Below, in pieces: positions 1-10,452 of a DNA stretch of 64,000 bases. Positions within the stretch are counted from its first letter, which is position 1. Each line of letters opens with the position of its first letter. The DNA is from Ramlibacter lithotrophicus (lineage in GTDB: Bacteria; Pseudomonadota; Gammaproteobacteria; Burkholderiales; Burkholderiaceae_C): positions 180,266-244,265 of the forward strand of contig NZ_VTOX01000007.1 of the NCBI RefSeq assembly GCF_012184415.1. Direction: 5' to 3'. The translations under genes were made by a program, and so were the position numbers. The notes under the pieces are model-generated. The model was not told the origin of the DNA, made no database searches, and saw only the letters and a list, made by a program, of their open reading frames with translations.

Positions 1-434
1 TGCGCATCGCCTTCGACGGTGATGCAGTGCTGTTCTCCGACGAGGCGGAGCGCGTATTCCAGGCGCAGGGCCTGGACGCATTCCAGGCGCACGAACTGAG
101 CAAGGCGACGCAGCCTTTGCCGGAGGGCCCATTCAAGCCGCTGCTGGCGGCCTTGCACCGGCTGCAGCAGGCCGGCACGCCCGCGATGCGCATCCGCACC
201 GCGCTGGTGACGGCGCGCAGCGCGCCGGCGCACGAACGGGCGATCCGCACGCTGATGCAATGGGACATCCGGGTGGACGAGGCGATGTTCCTCGGCGGGC
301 TGGCCAAGGGCGAGTTCCTGCGCGAGTTCGAGCCCGACTTCTTCTTCGACGACCAGACCGGCCACGTCGACCATGCCGCGCGGCACGTGCCTTCGGGCCA
401 CGTGGCGGCGGGCATCTCCAACCTGCAGCGCTGA
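1..434 (+). CDS. 5'-nucleotidase family protein, 3' part
   Basis: The reading frame is open from the left edge to a TGA at 432-434, so the gene begins outside the window. The first visible residues read RIAFDGDAVLFSDEAE, an Asp-x-Asp type phosphatase motif, followed by a segment ending in FEPDFFFDDQTGHVDHA that supplies further acidic metal-binding residues. This pattern fits the cytosolic 5'-nucleotidase family (PF06189-like), which dephosphorylates nucleoside monophosphates. Only about 144 C-terminal residues are visible. The next gene is convergent on the minus strand, 13 bp away. The family call is from motif recognition; substrate is not determined. Confidence 0.7.
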   Translation, partial: RIAFDGDAVLFSDEAERVFQAQGLDAFQAHELSKATQPLPEGPFKPLLAALHRLQQAGTPAMRIRTALVTARSAPAHERAIRTLMQWDIRVDEAMFLGGLAKGEFLREFEPDFFFDDQTGHVDHAARHVPSGHVAAGISNLQR

Positions 435-447
435 GCCGGCGCGGCGC

Positions 448-1320
448 TCAGGTGCGCCCGATGCTGCGCGCCTCGCGCCGCGCGATCCAGATGGTCGAGG
501 CGCTGATCACGATGCCGCCGATGATGGTCGAACGGCTCGGCTGGTCCGAGAACACCAGCCAGCCCAGCAGCGAAGCCCACACCAGCTCGAGGAACTTGAC
601 CGACTGCGTGGCCGAGATGTCGGCCACGGTGTAGGAACGCGCGAGGAAGTAGTGGCCCAGGCTGCCCAGGAGGCCGCACACCAGGAAACTGAACCACTGG
701 GCCGCGCTGGGCGTCTGCCACGAGATCAGCGCCAGCGGCAAGCTCAGGAGGGCGACGGAGATCGACTGCCAGACGACGATCACCGCCGGCCGCTCGTAGC
801 GTGCGAGGCCCTTCGTGATCAGGAACGAGGCAGCGAACATCGGCGAGGACGCCAGCATGAGCAGGGTGTAGATGCCGCCACTGCCGGTGAGCTGCGGCGC
901 GACCACGATCAGCACCCCCGCCAGGCCGATCAGGGCGGCGACCCAGCGCTCCCAGCGCATCCGCTCGCCGAAGAACCATGCCGCCCCGAGCATGATGAAG
1001 ATCGGTCCGGTGAACCCGATCGCGGTGGTGTCGGCCAGCGTGATGTGCGGGATCGCCGTGAACCAGAGGCAAAGGCCTGCCGTGTGCACTCCACCGCGCA
1101 CGAACTGGCCGGTCACGTTCCTGGGGCGGTACGCGGCGGCGCCGTAACGCACGATCAGCGGCAGCATCACGACCAGGCCGAACGCGTAGCGCAGGAACTG
1201 GGTCTCGAACGGATCGAGCTGCAGCGACAGCTCGCGCATGATCGTGTTCAGGGCCACGAACGTGAAGCCGGCCGACATCGACCAGAGCAGCCCGCGTACC
1301 GTGGGGTCGAGCCGCGACAT
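448..1320 (-). CDS. EamA/DMT-family membrane transporter
   Basis: This 290-residue protein has about ten hydrophobic helices arranged as two EamA repeats, the organisation of drug/metabolite exporters of the RhaT/YdcZ superfamily. Examples are the helix around GLLWSMSAGFTFVALNTIM at the N-terminus and the second repeat starting near GIYTLLMLASSPMFAASF. I chose the ATG at 1320 (MSRLDPTVRG) because the 29 residues possible upstream are Arg-rich and not membrane-like. It is an inner-membrane protein likely to export a small metabolite; the substrate cannot be read from sequence. It stands alone, with a universal stress protein gene behind it on the same strand. Confidence 0.8.
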   Translation of the reverse strand: MSRLDPTVRGLLWSMSAGFTFVALNTIMRELSLQLDPFETQFLRYAFGLVVMLPLIVRYGAAAYRPRNVTGQFVRGGVHTAGLCLWFTAIPHITLADTTAIGFTGPIFIMLGAAWFFGERMRWERWVAALIGLAGVLIVVAPQLTGSGGIYTLLMLASSPMFAASFLITKGLARYERPAVIVVWQSISVALLSLPLALISWQTPSAAQWFSFLVCGLLGSLGHYFLARSYTVADISATQSVKFLELVWASLLGWLVFSDQPSRSTIIGGIVISASTIWIARREARSIGRT

Positions 1321-1467
1321 GCGCCGCGGCACCAGCGCCGCCTGGCGCCTGAGGTTTGCCAGGCTGGTGCGAGCGCGACTACTTCGGGCTCGCACGGCAG
1401 GTCGCATGCGCGGGACTATAGCCGAGGCGCGGCGGCACTGTTGGTCGCGGCCCGCGGCCGCGGCGGG

Positions 1468-1965
1468 TCAGTGGGCGCCGAGCTCGCCGGGCCGCGGCGG
1501 CGCCGCCGCCGGCAGCCACCGCGCCGCGCGGGCGCCCTCGCCCGCCTTCACGATGGTCACTGGCACCGGCGCCGCATGGGCCAGCGCATGCGAGACCGAG
1601 CCGAGAAAAGCACTGGCCAGCGCGCCCTTGCCGTCGGCGCCGATGACGATATGCGCGCAATTGCGCTCGACGGCCAGGTCGGACAGCGCGCGCACCGGAT
1701 CGCCAGAGACCACCTCGCATTCGAACGCGATGCCGGCCGCCCGGCACAGCTCGCGGGCCGGCTCCAGCAGGTGGGCGCCGGCGCCGGCGCTCACGTCCTT
1801 GATCACGTCCGGATCGTGCGCCACCACGATCTCGTACAGCGAGGCCGGCGGCTGCACGTTGGCAAGCACCAGGTCGGCGCGCAAGCCCTGCTTGACCAGG
1901 GCGATGGCATGCCGCACCGCCTCGAGGGAGAGCGGCGAGCCGTCGACGGGGACCAGGATCTTCAT
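1468..1965 (-). CDS. universal stress protein (UspA family, ATP-binding type)
   Basis: The 165-residue protein starts MKILVPVDGSPLSLEA, the typical Usp first strand, and ends with the nucleotide-binding pattern G-2x-G-9x-G-S near GADGKGALASAFLGS. It therefore belongs to the ATP-binding Usp subgroup, cytoplasmic proteins that accumulate under stress. I chose the ATG at 1965 because an AGGAG sits 8 bases upstream; a longer in-frame extension to 2004 lacks support. Size matches the single-domain family. Confidence 0.88.
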   Translation of the reverse strand: MKILVPVDGSPLSLEAVRHAIALVKQGLRADLVLANVQPPASLYEIVVAHDPDVIKDVSAGAGAHLLEPARELCRAAGIAFECEVVSGDPVRALSDLAVERNCAHIVIGADGKGALASAFLGSVSHALAHAAPVPVTIVKAGEGARAARWLPAAAPPRPGELGAH

Positions 1966-2236
1966 GGCGAGCTCCTCGGGTGGCCGTGTCAGCCACCTTA
2001 GCATCGGCCGGAGTGCGGCGCAACCGGCCGCGCCCCCGCGCGCGGCAGCGGCCCGCCACGAAAATGCCGCCGCCGGTGACTTTCGTCAACGCGGCCGCCG
2101 CGCCCGGCGGCGATGCTTGGCACATGGGGTCGAGCCACCGCCGGTCACACCGGCGCGCGCCGCTTGATGTAGCCTCGCGGCCTGCACTGCCCAGCCGCTG
2201 CGGCCCGGCCTCATCCAGATCCACGAGAAAGAGTTC

Positions 2237-3538
2237 ATGAAGCGTTTTCCCGGTTGGGAGCAACGCGCCGTTTCCGCCGAGGACGTCGTTGCCCATCTCA
2301 AGAGCCAGCACAAAGTCTTCGTCCACGGCGCCGCCGCCACCCCTACGACCTTGCTCGACGCGATGGTCGGCCGCACCGACCTGGAAGGCGTGCAGCTGTT
2401 CCACCTGCACCTGAGCGGGAACCTGCAGTTCGCGCAGCCGCGCTACCGCGACGCATTCGTCTCGAATCCGCTGTTCACCGACCACGGCATGCGCGGTGCG
2501 GTGGAGGACGGCCGGGCGTTCTTCGTGCCGGTGTTCCTGTCGGACGTGCCGGACCTGTTCGCGACGCGCCGCATTCCCCTGGACGTCGCCGTGGTCTCCC
2601 TGTCGCCCCCCGACGAGCATGGCCTCTGCACGCTCGGGACGTCGGTCGACGCGGCCAAGAGCGCCACCGAGAACGCCACCATCGTGCTGGCCGAGATCAA
2701 CGAGCAGTTGCCACGCACCTATGGCGCCACGGTGGTGCCGTTCGAACGCGTCACCGCCTTCGTGCACACCGACCGGCCGCTGCACGAGGCCCATACGCCG
2801 CCGATCGGCGAAGTCGAGAACCGAATCGGCGAACACATCGCCGGCCTGGTCGAGGACGGCGCCACGCTGCAGATGGGGATCGGGGCCATTCCCAACGCCG
2901 TGCTGAGCCGCCTGGGCAGCAAGAACGATCTGGGCGTGCACACCGAAATGTTCTCCGACCTGCTGGTACCGCTGATGAAGAGCGGCGTGGTCACCAACCG
3001 CTACAAGAACGTGCACCGCGGCCGTACGGTGACCAGCTTCGTCAGCGGCACGCGCGAACTGTTCGACTTCGTCGACAACAACCAGCTGGTGGAATTCCAC
3101 CCCTGTGACCGCACCAACGACACGGCGCTGATCCGCCAGAATCCACGCGTGGTGGCGGTGAACGCGGCGCTGGAGATCGATCTCACCGGGCAGGTGTGCG
3201 CCGACTCGATCGGCCACCGCATCTATTCCGGCATCGGCGGGCAGATGGACTTCATCCGCGGCGCGGCCCTGTCCGAAGGCGGCAAGGCCATCATCGCGCT
3301 GCCGTCCACGGCCAGGAACGGGCAGTTGTCGCGCATCGTGTCCACGCTCAAGCCGGGCGCGGGCGTCGTCACCACGCGCGGACACGTGCAGTACGTCGCG
3401 ACGGAGTTCGGAATCGTCGACCTGCACGGACTGAACCTGAAGCAGCGGGCGCAGGCGCTGATCTCGATTGCGCATCCGGACTTCCGCGCGGAGCTGGCGC
3501 GCGAAGTGCGGGAGATCCGGCACTTCATCCTGGGTTGA
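2237..3538 (+). CDS. acetyl-CoA hydrolase/transferase family protein
   Basis: This 433-residue protein belongs to the Cat1/4-hydroxybutyrate CoA-transferase family, cytoplasmic enzymes that move CoA between acetyl-CoA and short carboxylic acids or hydrolyse acyl-CoA. The glycine-rich loop GIGAIPNAV lies at about residues 214-222. The motif HTEMFSD carries Glu237, which corresponds to the catalytic glutamate that forms the glutamyl-CoA intermediate in this family. The C-terminal domain has the conserved GIGGQMDFIRGA. Length is typical. Which acid is the acceptor, and whether it acts as transferase or hydrolase, cannot be told. The gene stands alone upstream of the groES promoter. Confidence 0.85.
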   Translation: MKRFPGWEQRAVSAEDVVAHLKSQHKVFVHGAAATPTTLLDAMVGRTDLEGVQLFHLHLSGNLQFAQPRYRDAFVSNPLFTDHGMRGAVEDGRAFFVPVFLSDVPDLFATRRIPLDVAVVSLSPPDEHGLCTLGTSVDAAKSATENATIVLAEINEQLPRTYGATVVPFERVTAFVHTDRPLHEAHTPPIGEVENRIGEHIAGLVEDGATLQMGIGAIPNAVLSRLGSKNDLGVHTEMFSDLLVPLMKSGVVTNRYKNVHRGRTVTSFVSGTRELFDFVDNNQLVEFHPCDRTNDTALIRQNPRVVAVNAALEIDLTGQVCADSIGHRIYSGIGGQMDFIRGAALSEGGKAIIALPSTARNGQLSRIVSTLKPGAGVVTTRGHVQYVATEFGIVDLHGLNLKQRAQALISIAHPDFRAELAREVREIRHFILG

Positions 3539-3618
3539 CCCCGGAACGACACCCGCGGGAGGGCACCGGCTCGAGGGGCAAGAGGGCGTCGTCCACCGCC
3601 CCGCTGTCGGACAAGGGG

Positions 3619-3647
3619 CTTGAATCCTGTCGGAAAACCCGTATCAT
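3619..3647 (+). promoter_or_regulatory. groESL promoter (overlapping sigma-32-like and sigma-70-like)
   Basis: A sigma-32-like pair is visible: CTTGAA at 3619-3624 and CCCGTAT at 3638-3644, 13 bases apart. A sigma-70-like pair overlaps it: TTGAAT at 3620-3625 and TATCAT at 3642-3647 with a 16-base spacer. The -10 element touches the left arm of the CIRCE operator, so HrcA binding should block initiation. The promoter faces groES. This is pattern matching; the start site was not measured. Confidence 0.65.
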
Positions 3648-3673
3648 TAGCACTCGCTGGAGTTGAGTGCTAA
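3647..3673 (+). promoter_or_regulatory. CIRCE operator (HrcA binding site)
   Basis: The arms TTAGCACTC (3647-3655) and GAGTGCTAA (3665-3673) form a perfect 9-bp inverted repeat separated by 9 bases, matching the CIRCE consensus exactly. CIRCE is bound by the HrcA repressor, whose folding depends on GroEL, giving feedback control of groESL. It lies about 90 bp upstream of groES. HrcA itself is not in this window. Confidence 0.96.
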
Positions 3674-3708
3674 CAGCCGTGCTTGGGCGCCCACTCCACA
3701 GGTTAATG

Positions 3709-3734
3709 AGCGCTGACTTCGTTGGCGCTTTTTT
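3709..3734 (+). promoter_or_regulatory. terminator-like hairpin in the groES leader
   Basis: AGCGCTGA (3709-3716) pairs with TTGGCGCT (3722-3729), including two G-T wobbles, around the loop CTTCG. The last stem base starts a run of six T (3729-3734). This has the form of a weak intrinsic terminator, placed between the CIRCE site and the groES ribosome binding site. It could attenuate or stabilise the groESL transcript. Function is inferred from form only. Confidence 0.5.
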
Positions 3735-3764
3735 GTCCCCCTCAGTTTCAGTCAAGGAGATGCA

Positions 3765-4055
3765 ATGAAACTTCGTCCCCTGCACGATCGCGTGATCGTC
3801 AAGCGTGTGGAAAACGAGACCCGCACCGCTTCGGGCATCGTGATCCCGGACAATGCCGCCGAGAAGCCGGACCAGGGTGAAGTCCTGGCCGTGGGTCCCG
3901 GCCGCAAGAACGACAAGGGCGAGCTCATTGCCCCGAACATCGCCGTGGGCAACCGCGTCCTGTTCGGCAAGTACAGCGGCCAGACCGTCAAGGTCGACGG
4001 CGAGGAGCTGCTGGTCATGAAGGAAGACGACCTGTTCGCCGTCATCGAGGGCTGA
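3765..4055 (+). CDS. groES: co-chaperonin GroES
   Basis: The 96-residue protein is full-length Hsp10. It begins [18 protein letters not shown] and contains the mobile-loop region around [17 protein letters not shown], which docks onto GroEL. An AAGGAG lies just upstream of the ATG. It caps the GroEL folding chamber in the cytoplasm. groEL follows 42 bp downstream in the same operon, under the CIRCE and heat-shock promoter upstream. Confidence 0.98.
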   Translation: MKLRPLHDRVIVKRVENETRTASGIVIPDNAAEKPDQGEVLAVGPGRKNDKGELIAPNIAVGNRVLFGKYSGQTVKVDGEELLVMKEDDLFAVIEG

Positions 4056-4091
4056 GCCCGGCCATCCCGTCCAATCATTCAATCGAGGTAA

Positions 4092-5747
<1,656 letters not shown>

Positions 5748-5753
5748 TGTCCT

Positions 5754-5830
5754 GCACGGAGAAGACGCGATGCGTTTTCTCCGTGCGCTCCAGTCAGATG
5801 GAAAAGCCGGGCCAAGCCCGGCTTTTCCAT
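5754..5830. terminator. tandem hairpin terminator between groEL and the DUF805 gene
   Basis: The first stem is GCACGGAGAA (5754-5763) with TTCTCCGTGC (5777-5786). The second is a perfect 15-bp stem, 5798-5812 with 5816-5830, around the 3-base loop CAA. The A/T-rich stretch AAAAG/CTTTT in the second stem gives a short U tract on both strands. It can end the groESL transcript and the convergent DUF805 transcript. Confidence 0.8.
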
Positions 5831-5876
5831 TGGGTGGCGCGCTGCGCGTTGCTCCGCCGCGCCCGAAACTTCTGCT

Positions 5877-6245
5877 TTAGACGGCGCCGGGTGGAAGGGC
5901 TCCGGGCTCCTCGCTGCCGGGCAGGGAACCGTATTCGTTCGCTTGCGGATCGCTCTGCTGGGCGCACCAGTACAGCAGGATCAGGAAGCCGAGGACCGGG
6001 ATGAATCCAAGCAGCAGGAACCACGCGCTCTTGTGCACGTCGTGCAGGCGGCGCGCGCCGACGGCCAGCGCGGGCAGCAGCAGTGCCAGCGTAGCCAGCA
6101 CATAGAGCATCTCCCCCAGCATGCTGGCCACCGCCAGCACGATCACCTGGAACAGGAAGAACCACCAGAATTCGGGCCGCCCGGCGCGGCCCGTGAAAGT
6201 GGCGTACTTGTTGAAGCAGGTCTTGATCGCCTGGGTGAAATCCAT
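5877..6245 (-). CDS. DUF805 family inner-membrane protein
   Basis: The 122-residue protein starts MDFTQAIKTCFNKYATFTGRA and contains GRPEFWWFFLF, the signature opening of DUF805 (YhaH/YhaI-like) proteins. Three to four hydrophobic helices follow, then the conserved GARRLHDVHKSAWF loop. Family function is unknown; the proteins are small integral membrane proteins. The C-terminal tail is acidic and proline/glycine-rich. It is monocistronic and convergent with groEL. Confidence 0.85.
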   Translation of the reverse strand: MDFTQAIKTCFNKYATFTGRAGRPEFWWFFLFQVIVLAVASMLGEMLYVLATLALLLPALAVGARRLHDVHKSAWFLLLGFIPVLGFLILLYWCAQQSDPQANEYGSLPGSEEPGALPPGAV

Positions 6246-6305
6246 CGGGTCCTCCTCGTACGGCCAGGCCGTCCGCTGCGATCATAGTCGCCGCCCTGGC
6301 CGCCG

Positions 6306-7865
6306 CTACCGTCCCGTGGACAGCCGCTGCAACAGGCCGGCGGTCGACGGGTCCAGGCCCGCGGTGTCGCCACTGGCCAGTCGCGGCGCAAGGTCCTTGG
6401 CAAGCACCTTGCCCAGTTCCACGCCCCACTGGTCGTAGCTGTTGATGCCCCACAGCGCGCCGCTGACGAACACGCGATGTTCGTACAGCGCCACGAGCGC
6501 GCCGAGGGCGGCCGGGTCGAGCCGTTCCAGCACGAAGAAGGTGCTGGGCCGGTTGCCTGGGAAGTCCTCGTGGCCGCCGGGATCGGCCTTGCCCAGCATC
6601 AGCGCCTGGGCCTGGGCCAGGGCATTCGCCAGCAGCTGTTCGTGATGGCCAGGCAGCGCATGGGCCGGCTCGCGCACGGCGATGAACTCCACCGGGACGA
6701 CGTCGGTTCCCTGGTGCAGCATCTGGAAGTACGCATGCTGCCCGTTGGTGCCGGGCTCGCCCCACAGCACGGGTGACGTGCCGAACCCGAGCGGCCGGCC
6801 GTCGCGGTCGACGCGCTTGCCGTTGCTTTCCATCTCCAGCTGCTGCAGGTACGCGGGCAAGCGGCGCAGCGCGCTGTGGTACGGCGCGATGCTGCGGCTG
6901 GTGAAGCGATGGAAGTTCCGGTACCAGACGTCGAGCAGGCCGAGCCGCACCGGCAGGTTGCGCTCCAGCGGCGCGGTCGCGAAATGGCGATCCATCGCGT
7001 GCGCCCCGGCGAGCAGTTCACGAAAGCGGTCAGCGCCGATGGCGATGGCCAGCGGCAGTCCGATCGCCGACCACATGGAGTAGCGCCCGCCGACCCAGTC
7101 CCAGAAGCCGAAGGTGGTCGTGATGCCGAACTCGCGCGCCGCCCCGACGTTGGTCGTCAACGCGACGAAGTGCCGCCCGATGTCGCGACCGCCCCGCGCT
7201 TCGAACCACGCCTTGGCCGAACGCGCGTTCGTCATGGTCTCCAGCGTGGTGAATGTCTTGGAGGCGACGAGGAACAGCGTGCGGTCCGGCTGCACCTGGC
7301 GCAGCACGGCATCGAGCTCGTGGCCGTCCACGTTCGAGACGAAATGGAAGCGCCGCCCGGACGCGGCGTGCGCCCCCAGCGCCACGACGGCCATCTGCGG
7401 CCCGAGGTCGGAGCCGCCGATGCCGATGTTGACGACGTCGGTGATCGCCGCGTCGCCGCGCACCTGCTCGGCATACCCGAGCATGGCGTCGAGTGTGGCG
7501 TGCACCTGCGCAAGGTCGGCGTCGGCACCGGCCCCGGGCGGCGTTCGCAGCAGCCAGTGCTTCACGGCACGCTGTTCGGTGTTGTTGATCGGGGCACCGG
7601 CCAGCATGGCGTCGCGCTGCGCCTCGAGGCCGCATTCGCGCGCCAGGTCCATCAGCAGCGCTTCCGTTCGCGCATCGACCAGGTTTTTCGACAGATCGGC
7701 GAAGAGGTGCGGCGCTTCCTGGCTGAAGCCGGCGAAGCGGCCCGGGTCGGCGCCGAACGCCTGCCGCAGGTCGAACGCGTGGCCGACCTTCTCGAAATGG
7801 TTCTGCAGCGCCGCCCAGGCCGCGGTCCGGTCGCAGCGCACGGCTGCGGTGTGTCCGCCGGCCAC
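6306..7865 (-). CDS. pgi: glucose-6-phosphate isomerase
   Basis: The 519-residue enzyme interconverts glucose-6-phosphate and fructose-6-phosphate in the cytoplasm. Visible family motifs are GIGGSDLGPQM (sugar-phosphate binding), KTFTTLETMTNA, GEPGTNGQHAYFQMLHQG and the C-terminal SYDQWGVELGK. Translation appears to begin at a GTG (7865), 3 bp after the tal stop codon, so pgi and tal are probably co-transcribed and translationally coupled. Length is a little below the E. coli enzyme but usual for betaproteobacteria. Confidence 0.95.
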   Translation of the reverse strand: MAGGHTAAVRCDRTAAWAALQNHFEKVGHAFDLRQAFGADPGRFAGFSQEAPHLFADLSKNLVDARTEALLMDLARECGLEAQRDAMLAGAPINNTEQRAVKHWLLRTPPGAGADADLAQVHATLDAMLGYAEQVRGDAAITDVVNIGIGGSDLGPQMAVVALGAHAASGRRFHFVSNVDGHELDAVLRQVQPDRTLFLVASKTFTTLETMTNARSAKAWFEARGGRDIGRHFVALTTNVGAAREFGITTTFGFWDWVGGRYSMWSAIGLPLAIAIGADRFRELLAGAHAMDRHFATAPLERNLPVRLGLLDVWYRNFHRFTSRSIAPYHSALRRLPAYLQQLEMESNGKRVDRDGRPLGFGTSPVLWGEPGTNGQHAYFQMLHQGTDVVPVEFIAVREPAHALPGHHEQLLANALAQAQALMLGKADPGGHEDFPGNRPSTFFVLERLDPAALGALVALYEHRVFVSGALWGINSYDQWGVELGKVLAKDLAPRLASGDTAGLDPSTAGLLQRLSTGR

Positions 7866-7868
7866 CGC

Positions 7869-8813
7869 TCAGCCCTTCATCAGCGCTTCGAGCTTGATCG
7901 CATCGGCCGCGAACGCGCGAATGCCCTCGCCGAGCTTCTCGCTGGCCATGGCGTCCTCGTTCAGCGCGTAGCGGAACGAAGGCTCGTCGTAGCTGATGCG
8001 CTCGATCTGCATCGCCTTCGCCTGTGCCGGATCGAGCGCGCGCGAGACCGGCTCGCCGGTGCCGGCGAGCTGCGCCATGAGCTCCGGGCTGATCGTCAGC
8101 AGGTCGCAACCGGCCAGCGCCAGGATCTGCCCGACGTTGCGGAAGCTCGCGCCCATGACTTCGGTGGCGATGTCGAAATGCTTGTAGTAGTGGTAGATCT
8201 GGCGCACCGATCGCACGCCAGGATCGTTCACTCCGGCGCTGGCAGCCTCGTCCCAGTTGCTGCCCGCCGACTTCTTGTACCAGTCGTAGATGCGTCCCAC
8301 GAACGGCGAGATCAGCTGGACCCGCGCCTGGGCGCAGGCGACCGCCTGGCTGAACGAGAACAGCAAGGTCAGGTTGGTGCGGATGCCTCGCTCTTCCAGT
8401 TGCCGCGCCGCCTCGATGCCTTCCCAGGTCGCGGCGACCTTGATCAGCACCCGTTCCACCGGGACGCCTTCTGCCCTGTACAACGCGATGATCCGCTCGG
8501 CCCGCTTGATCGACCCGGCCGTGTCGAAGCTCAGCCGCGCATCGACCTCGGTGGAAACACGGCCCGGAATGATCGACAGGATTTCACGGCCGAAGCGCAC
8601 GAGCAGCCGGTCCATGGTCTCGTCGAGCGGAGCCTTGCGGTATTGCTGCAGCGTCTCCTGCAGCAGGTGCGCATAGTCGGCCTTCTGCACCGCTTTCAGG
8701 ATGAGCGACGGATTGGTCGTCGCGTCCTGCGGCTGGAACTGCGCGAGCTGCTTGAAGTCGCCCGTGTCGGCGACCACGGTGGTGAACTGTTTCAGGGCGT
8801 CGAGTTGGTTCAT
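7869..8813 (-). CDS. tal: transaldolase
   Basis: This 314-residue class I transaldolase moves a dihydroxyacetone unit between sugar phosphates in the non-oxidative pentose phosphate pathway. The start [10 protein letters not shown] at 8813 gives the standard TalB-type length. Lys125 in [12 protein letters not shown] is the Schiff-base lysine, and the loop near DATTNPSL is conserved. It is the first gene of a tal-pgi pair and is divergent from zwf, with 138 bp between their start codons. Confidence 0.96.
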   Translation of the reverse strand: MNQLDALKQFTTVVADTGDFKQLAQFQPQDATTNPSLILKAVQKADYAHLLQETLQQYRKAPLDETMDRLLVRFGREILSIIPGRVSTEVDARLSFDTAGSIKRAERIIALYRAEGVPVERVLIKVAATWEGIEAARQLEERGIRTNLTLLFSFSQAVACAQARVQLISPFVGRIYDWYKKSAGSNWDEAASAGVNDPGVRSVRQIYHYYKHFDIATEVMGASFRNVGQILALAGCDLLTISPELMAQLAGTGEPVSRALDPAQAKAMQIERISYDEPSFRYALNEDAMASEKLGEGIRAFAADAIKLEALMKG

Positions 8814-8951
8814 GCCGCGATTATCCGGCGCGGCGCCCCGCCGCGGGGTGATCTGCGAGGCGCCCCGGCTTTCTGCTGCCTGCGGGTGTGGCATGGCGGG
8901 CCGGGCGCCGGCGAACGCAGGTACAGTAGCCCGACTCCACCCGATCCATTC

Positions 8952-10418
8952 ATGAGCTTCGATCTCGTCCTGTTCGGCGGCACCGGCGACCTGGCGTGGC
9001 GCAAACTGATGCCGGCGCTGTTCCAGGCCTTCCGCCACGGCTCCCTGCCGGAGCACGGCCGCATCATCGGCGTCGCGCGCGACGACCTCGGCGACGCGGC
9101 CTACCGCGAACTGATCCGGTCGCGGTTCAACGAGGTCGACCTCGCCAAGCGGCCGACGCCGGCCGAGTTCGACCGGTTCGCGGCCCTGCTGCATTTCGTG
9201 CGCATGGACCTGTCGCGCCCGCAGGATTTCCAGCGGCTGGCCGCCACCTTGCGCGAGCGGCACGCGGACACCGTGGTGATGTACCTCGCCACGGCGCCAT
9301 CACTCTTCACGACGGCCGTGCAGCAGCTCGCCGCCGCCGGCCTGAACCGGCCAAACACCAGGATCGTGCTGGAAAAACCGCTGGGCCATGACCTCGCGTC
9401 GAACCGGGCGATCAACGAGACCGTGCGCAGCGCGTTGAGCGAGAAGCAGATCTTCCGCATCGACCACTACCTGGGCAAGCCGGCGGTGCAGAACCTGTTC
9501 GCGCTGCGCTTCGGCAACGCGCTGTTCGAACCCCTGTGGCGGCGCGAGAACATCGCGAACATCCAGATCACGATCGCGGAAGACCTGGGCGTCGCCAAGC
9601 GCGGCGCCTTCTACGACAACACCGGCGCGCTGCGCGACATGGTGCAGAACCACGCGCTGCAACTGCTGTGCGCGATCGGCATGGAGCCGCCCATCAACGC
9701 GCATGCCGACGCGATCCGGGACGAGAAGCTGAAGGTGCTGCGCTCGCTCAAGCCGTGGACGACGCAGGCGCTGGACGGGGACGTGATCCGCGGCCAGTAC
9801 ACGGCCGGCACGGTGGCCGGGGAAAGCGTGCATGGCTACCGGGACGAGCCGGGCGTGAATCCGCAGAGCAGCACCGAGACCTTCGTGGCGCTGCGCACCG
9901 AGATTGCCAACTGGCGGTGGGCCGGCGTGCCCTTCTACATCCGCACCGGCAAGCGCCTGGCCGGCCGCGATGCGCGGATCGTGGTCAACTTCCGGCCGGC
10001 CCCGCATGCCATCTTCCACTCGCCCTCGGGCTCCGTGAACCGGCTCGTGATCAACCTGCAGCCGCGCGACGGCCTCGAACTGCACCTGCTGGCGCAGGCG
10101 CAGGACAACCGCCAGCGCACGCGTGCGCCGGTGCAGTCGCTCACGCCGGTGCACCTGGACCTGGACTTCGAGAAGCGCTTCGGTTCCGAGCGCGTCGGCG
10201 CCTACGAACGGCTGCTGCTGGACGTCATCGACGGCCGGCTCAACCTGTTCGTGCGCAGCGACGAACAGGAAGAGGCGTGGCGCTGGGTGGAGCCCGTCAT
10301 GGAGCACTGGCGCAACCAAGGCGCCGGCCCGCGGCCCTACGCCGCCGGCAGCTGGGGCCCGAGCGCCGCCAGCGCGATGATCGCGCGCGACGGGCATTGC
10401 TGGAGCGAGGAATGCTGA
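8952..10418 (+). CDS. zwf: glucose-6-phosphate 1-dehydrogenase
   Basis: The 488-residue protein begins [19 protein letters not shown], an NADP-binding Rossmann motif, and contains [13 protein letters not shown], the active-site segment with catalytic histidine. It oxidises glucose-6-phosphate to 6-phosphogluconolactone and yields NADPH. I took the ATG at 8952, the first residue of the family N-terminus; the frame is open far upstream but that part is not protein-like. Divergence from tal-pgi suggests shared control of carbon flow; I see no clear operator in the gap. Confidence 0.95.
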   Translation: MSFDLVLFGGTGDLAWRKLMPALFQAFRHGSLPEHGRIIGVARDDLGDAAYRELIRSRFNEVDLAKRPTPAEFDRFAALLHFVRMDLSRPQDFQRLAATLRERHADTVVMYLATAPSLFTTAVQQLAAAGLNRPNTRIVLEKPLGHDLASNRAINETVRSALSEKQIFRIDHYLGKPAVQNLFALRFGNALFEPLWRRENIANIQITIAEDLGVAKRGAFYDNTGALRDMVQNHALQLLCAIGMEPPINAHADAIRDEKLKVLRSLKPWTTQALDGDVIRGQYTAGTVAGESVHGYRDEPGVNPQSSTETFVALRTEIANWRWAGVPFYIRTGKRLAGRDARIVVNFRPAPHAIFHSPSGSVNRLVINLQPRDGLELHLLAQAQDNRQRTRAPVQSLTPVHLDLDFEKRFGSERVGAYERLLLDVIDGRLNLFVRSDEQEEAWRWVEPVMEHWRNQGAGPRPYAAGSWGPSAASAMIARDGHCWSEEC

Positions 10419-10452
10419 GCGCGCGGCAACCGGACTGAACCGGCGCCGGCGT

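Noticed and set aside
5754..5830. Repeat pair after groEL as a REP or CRISPR-like repeat.
   Set aside because: Only two unrelated hairpins are present, both explained as terminators between convergent genes.
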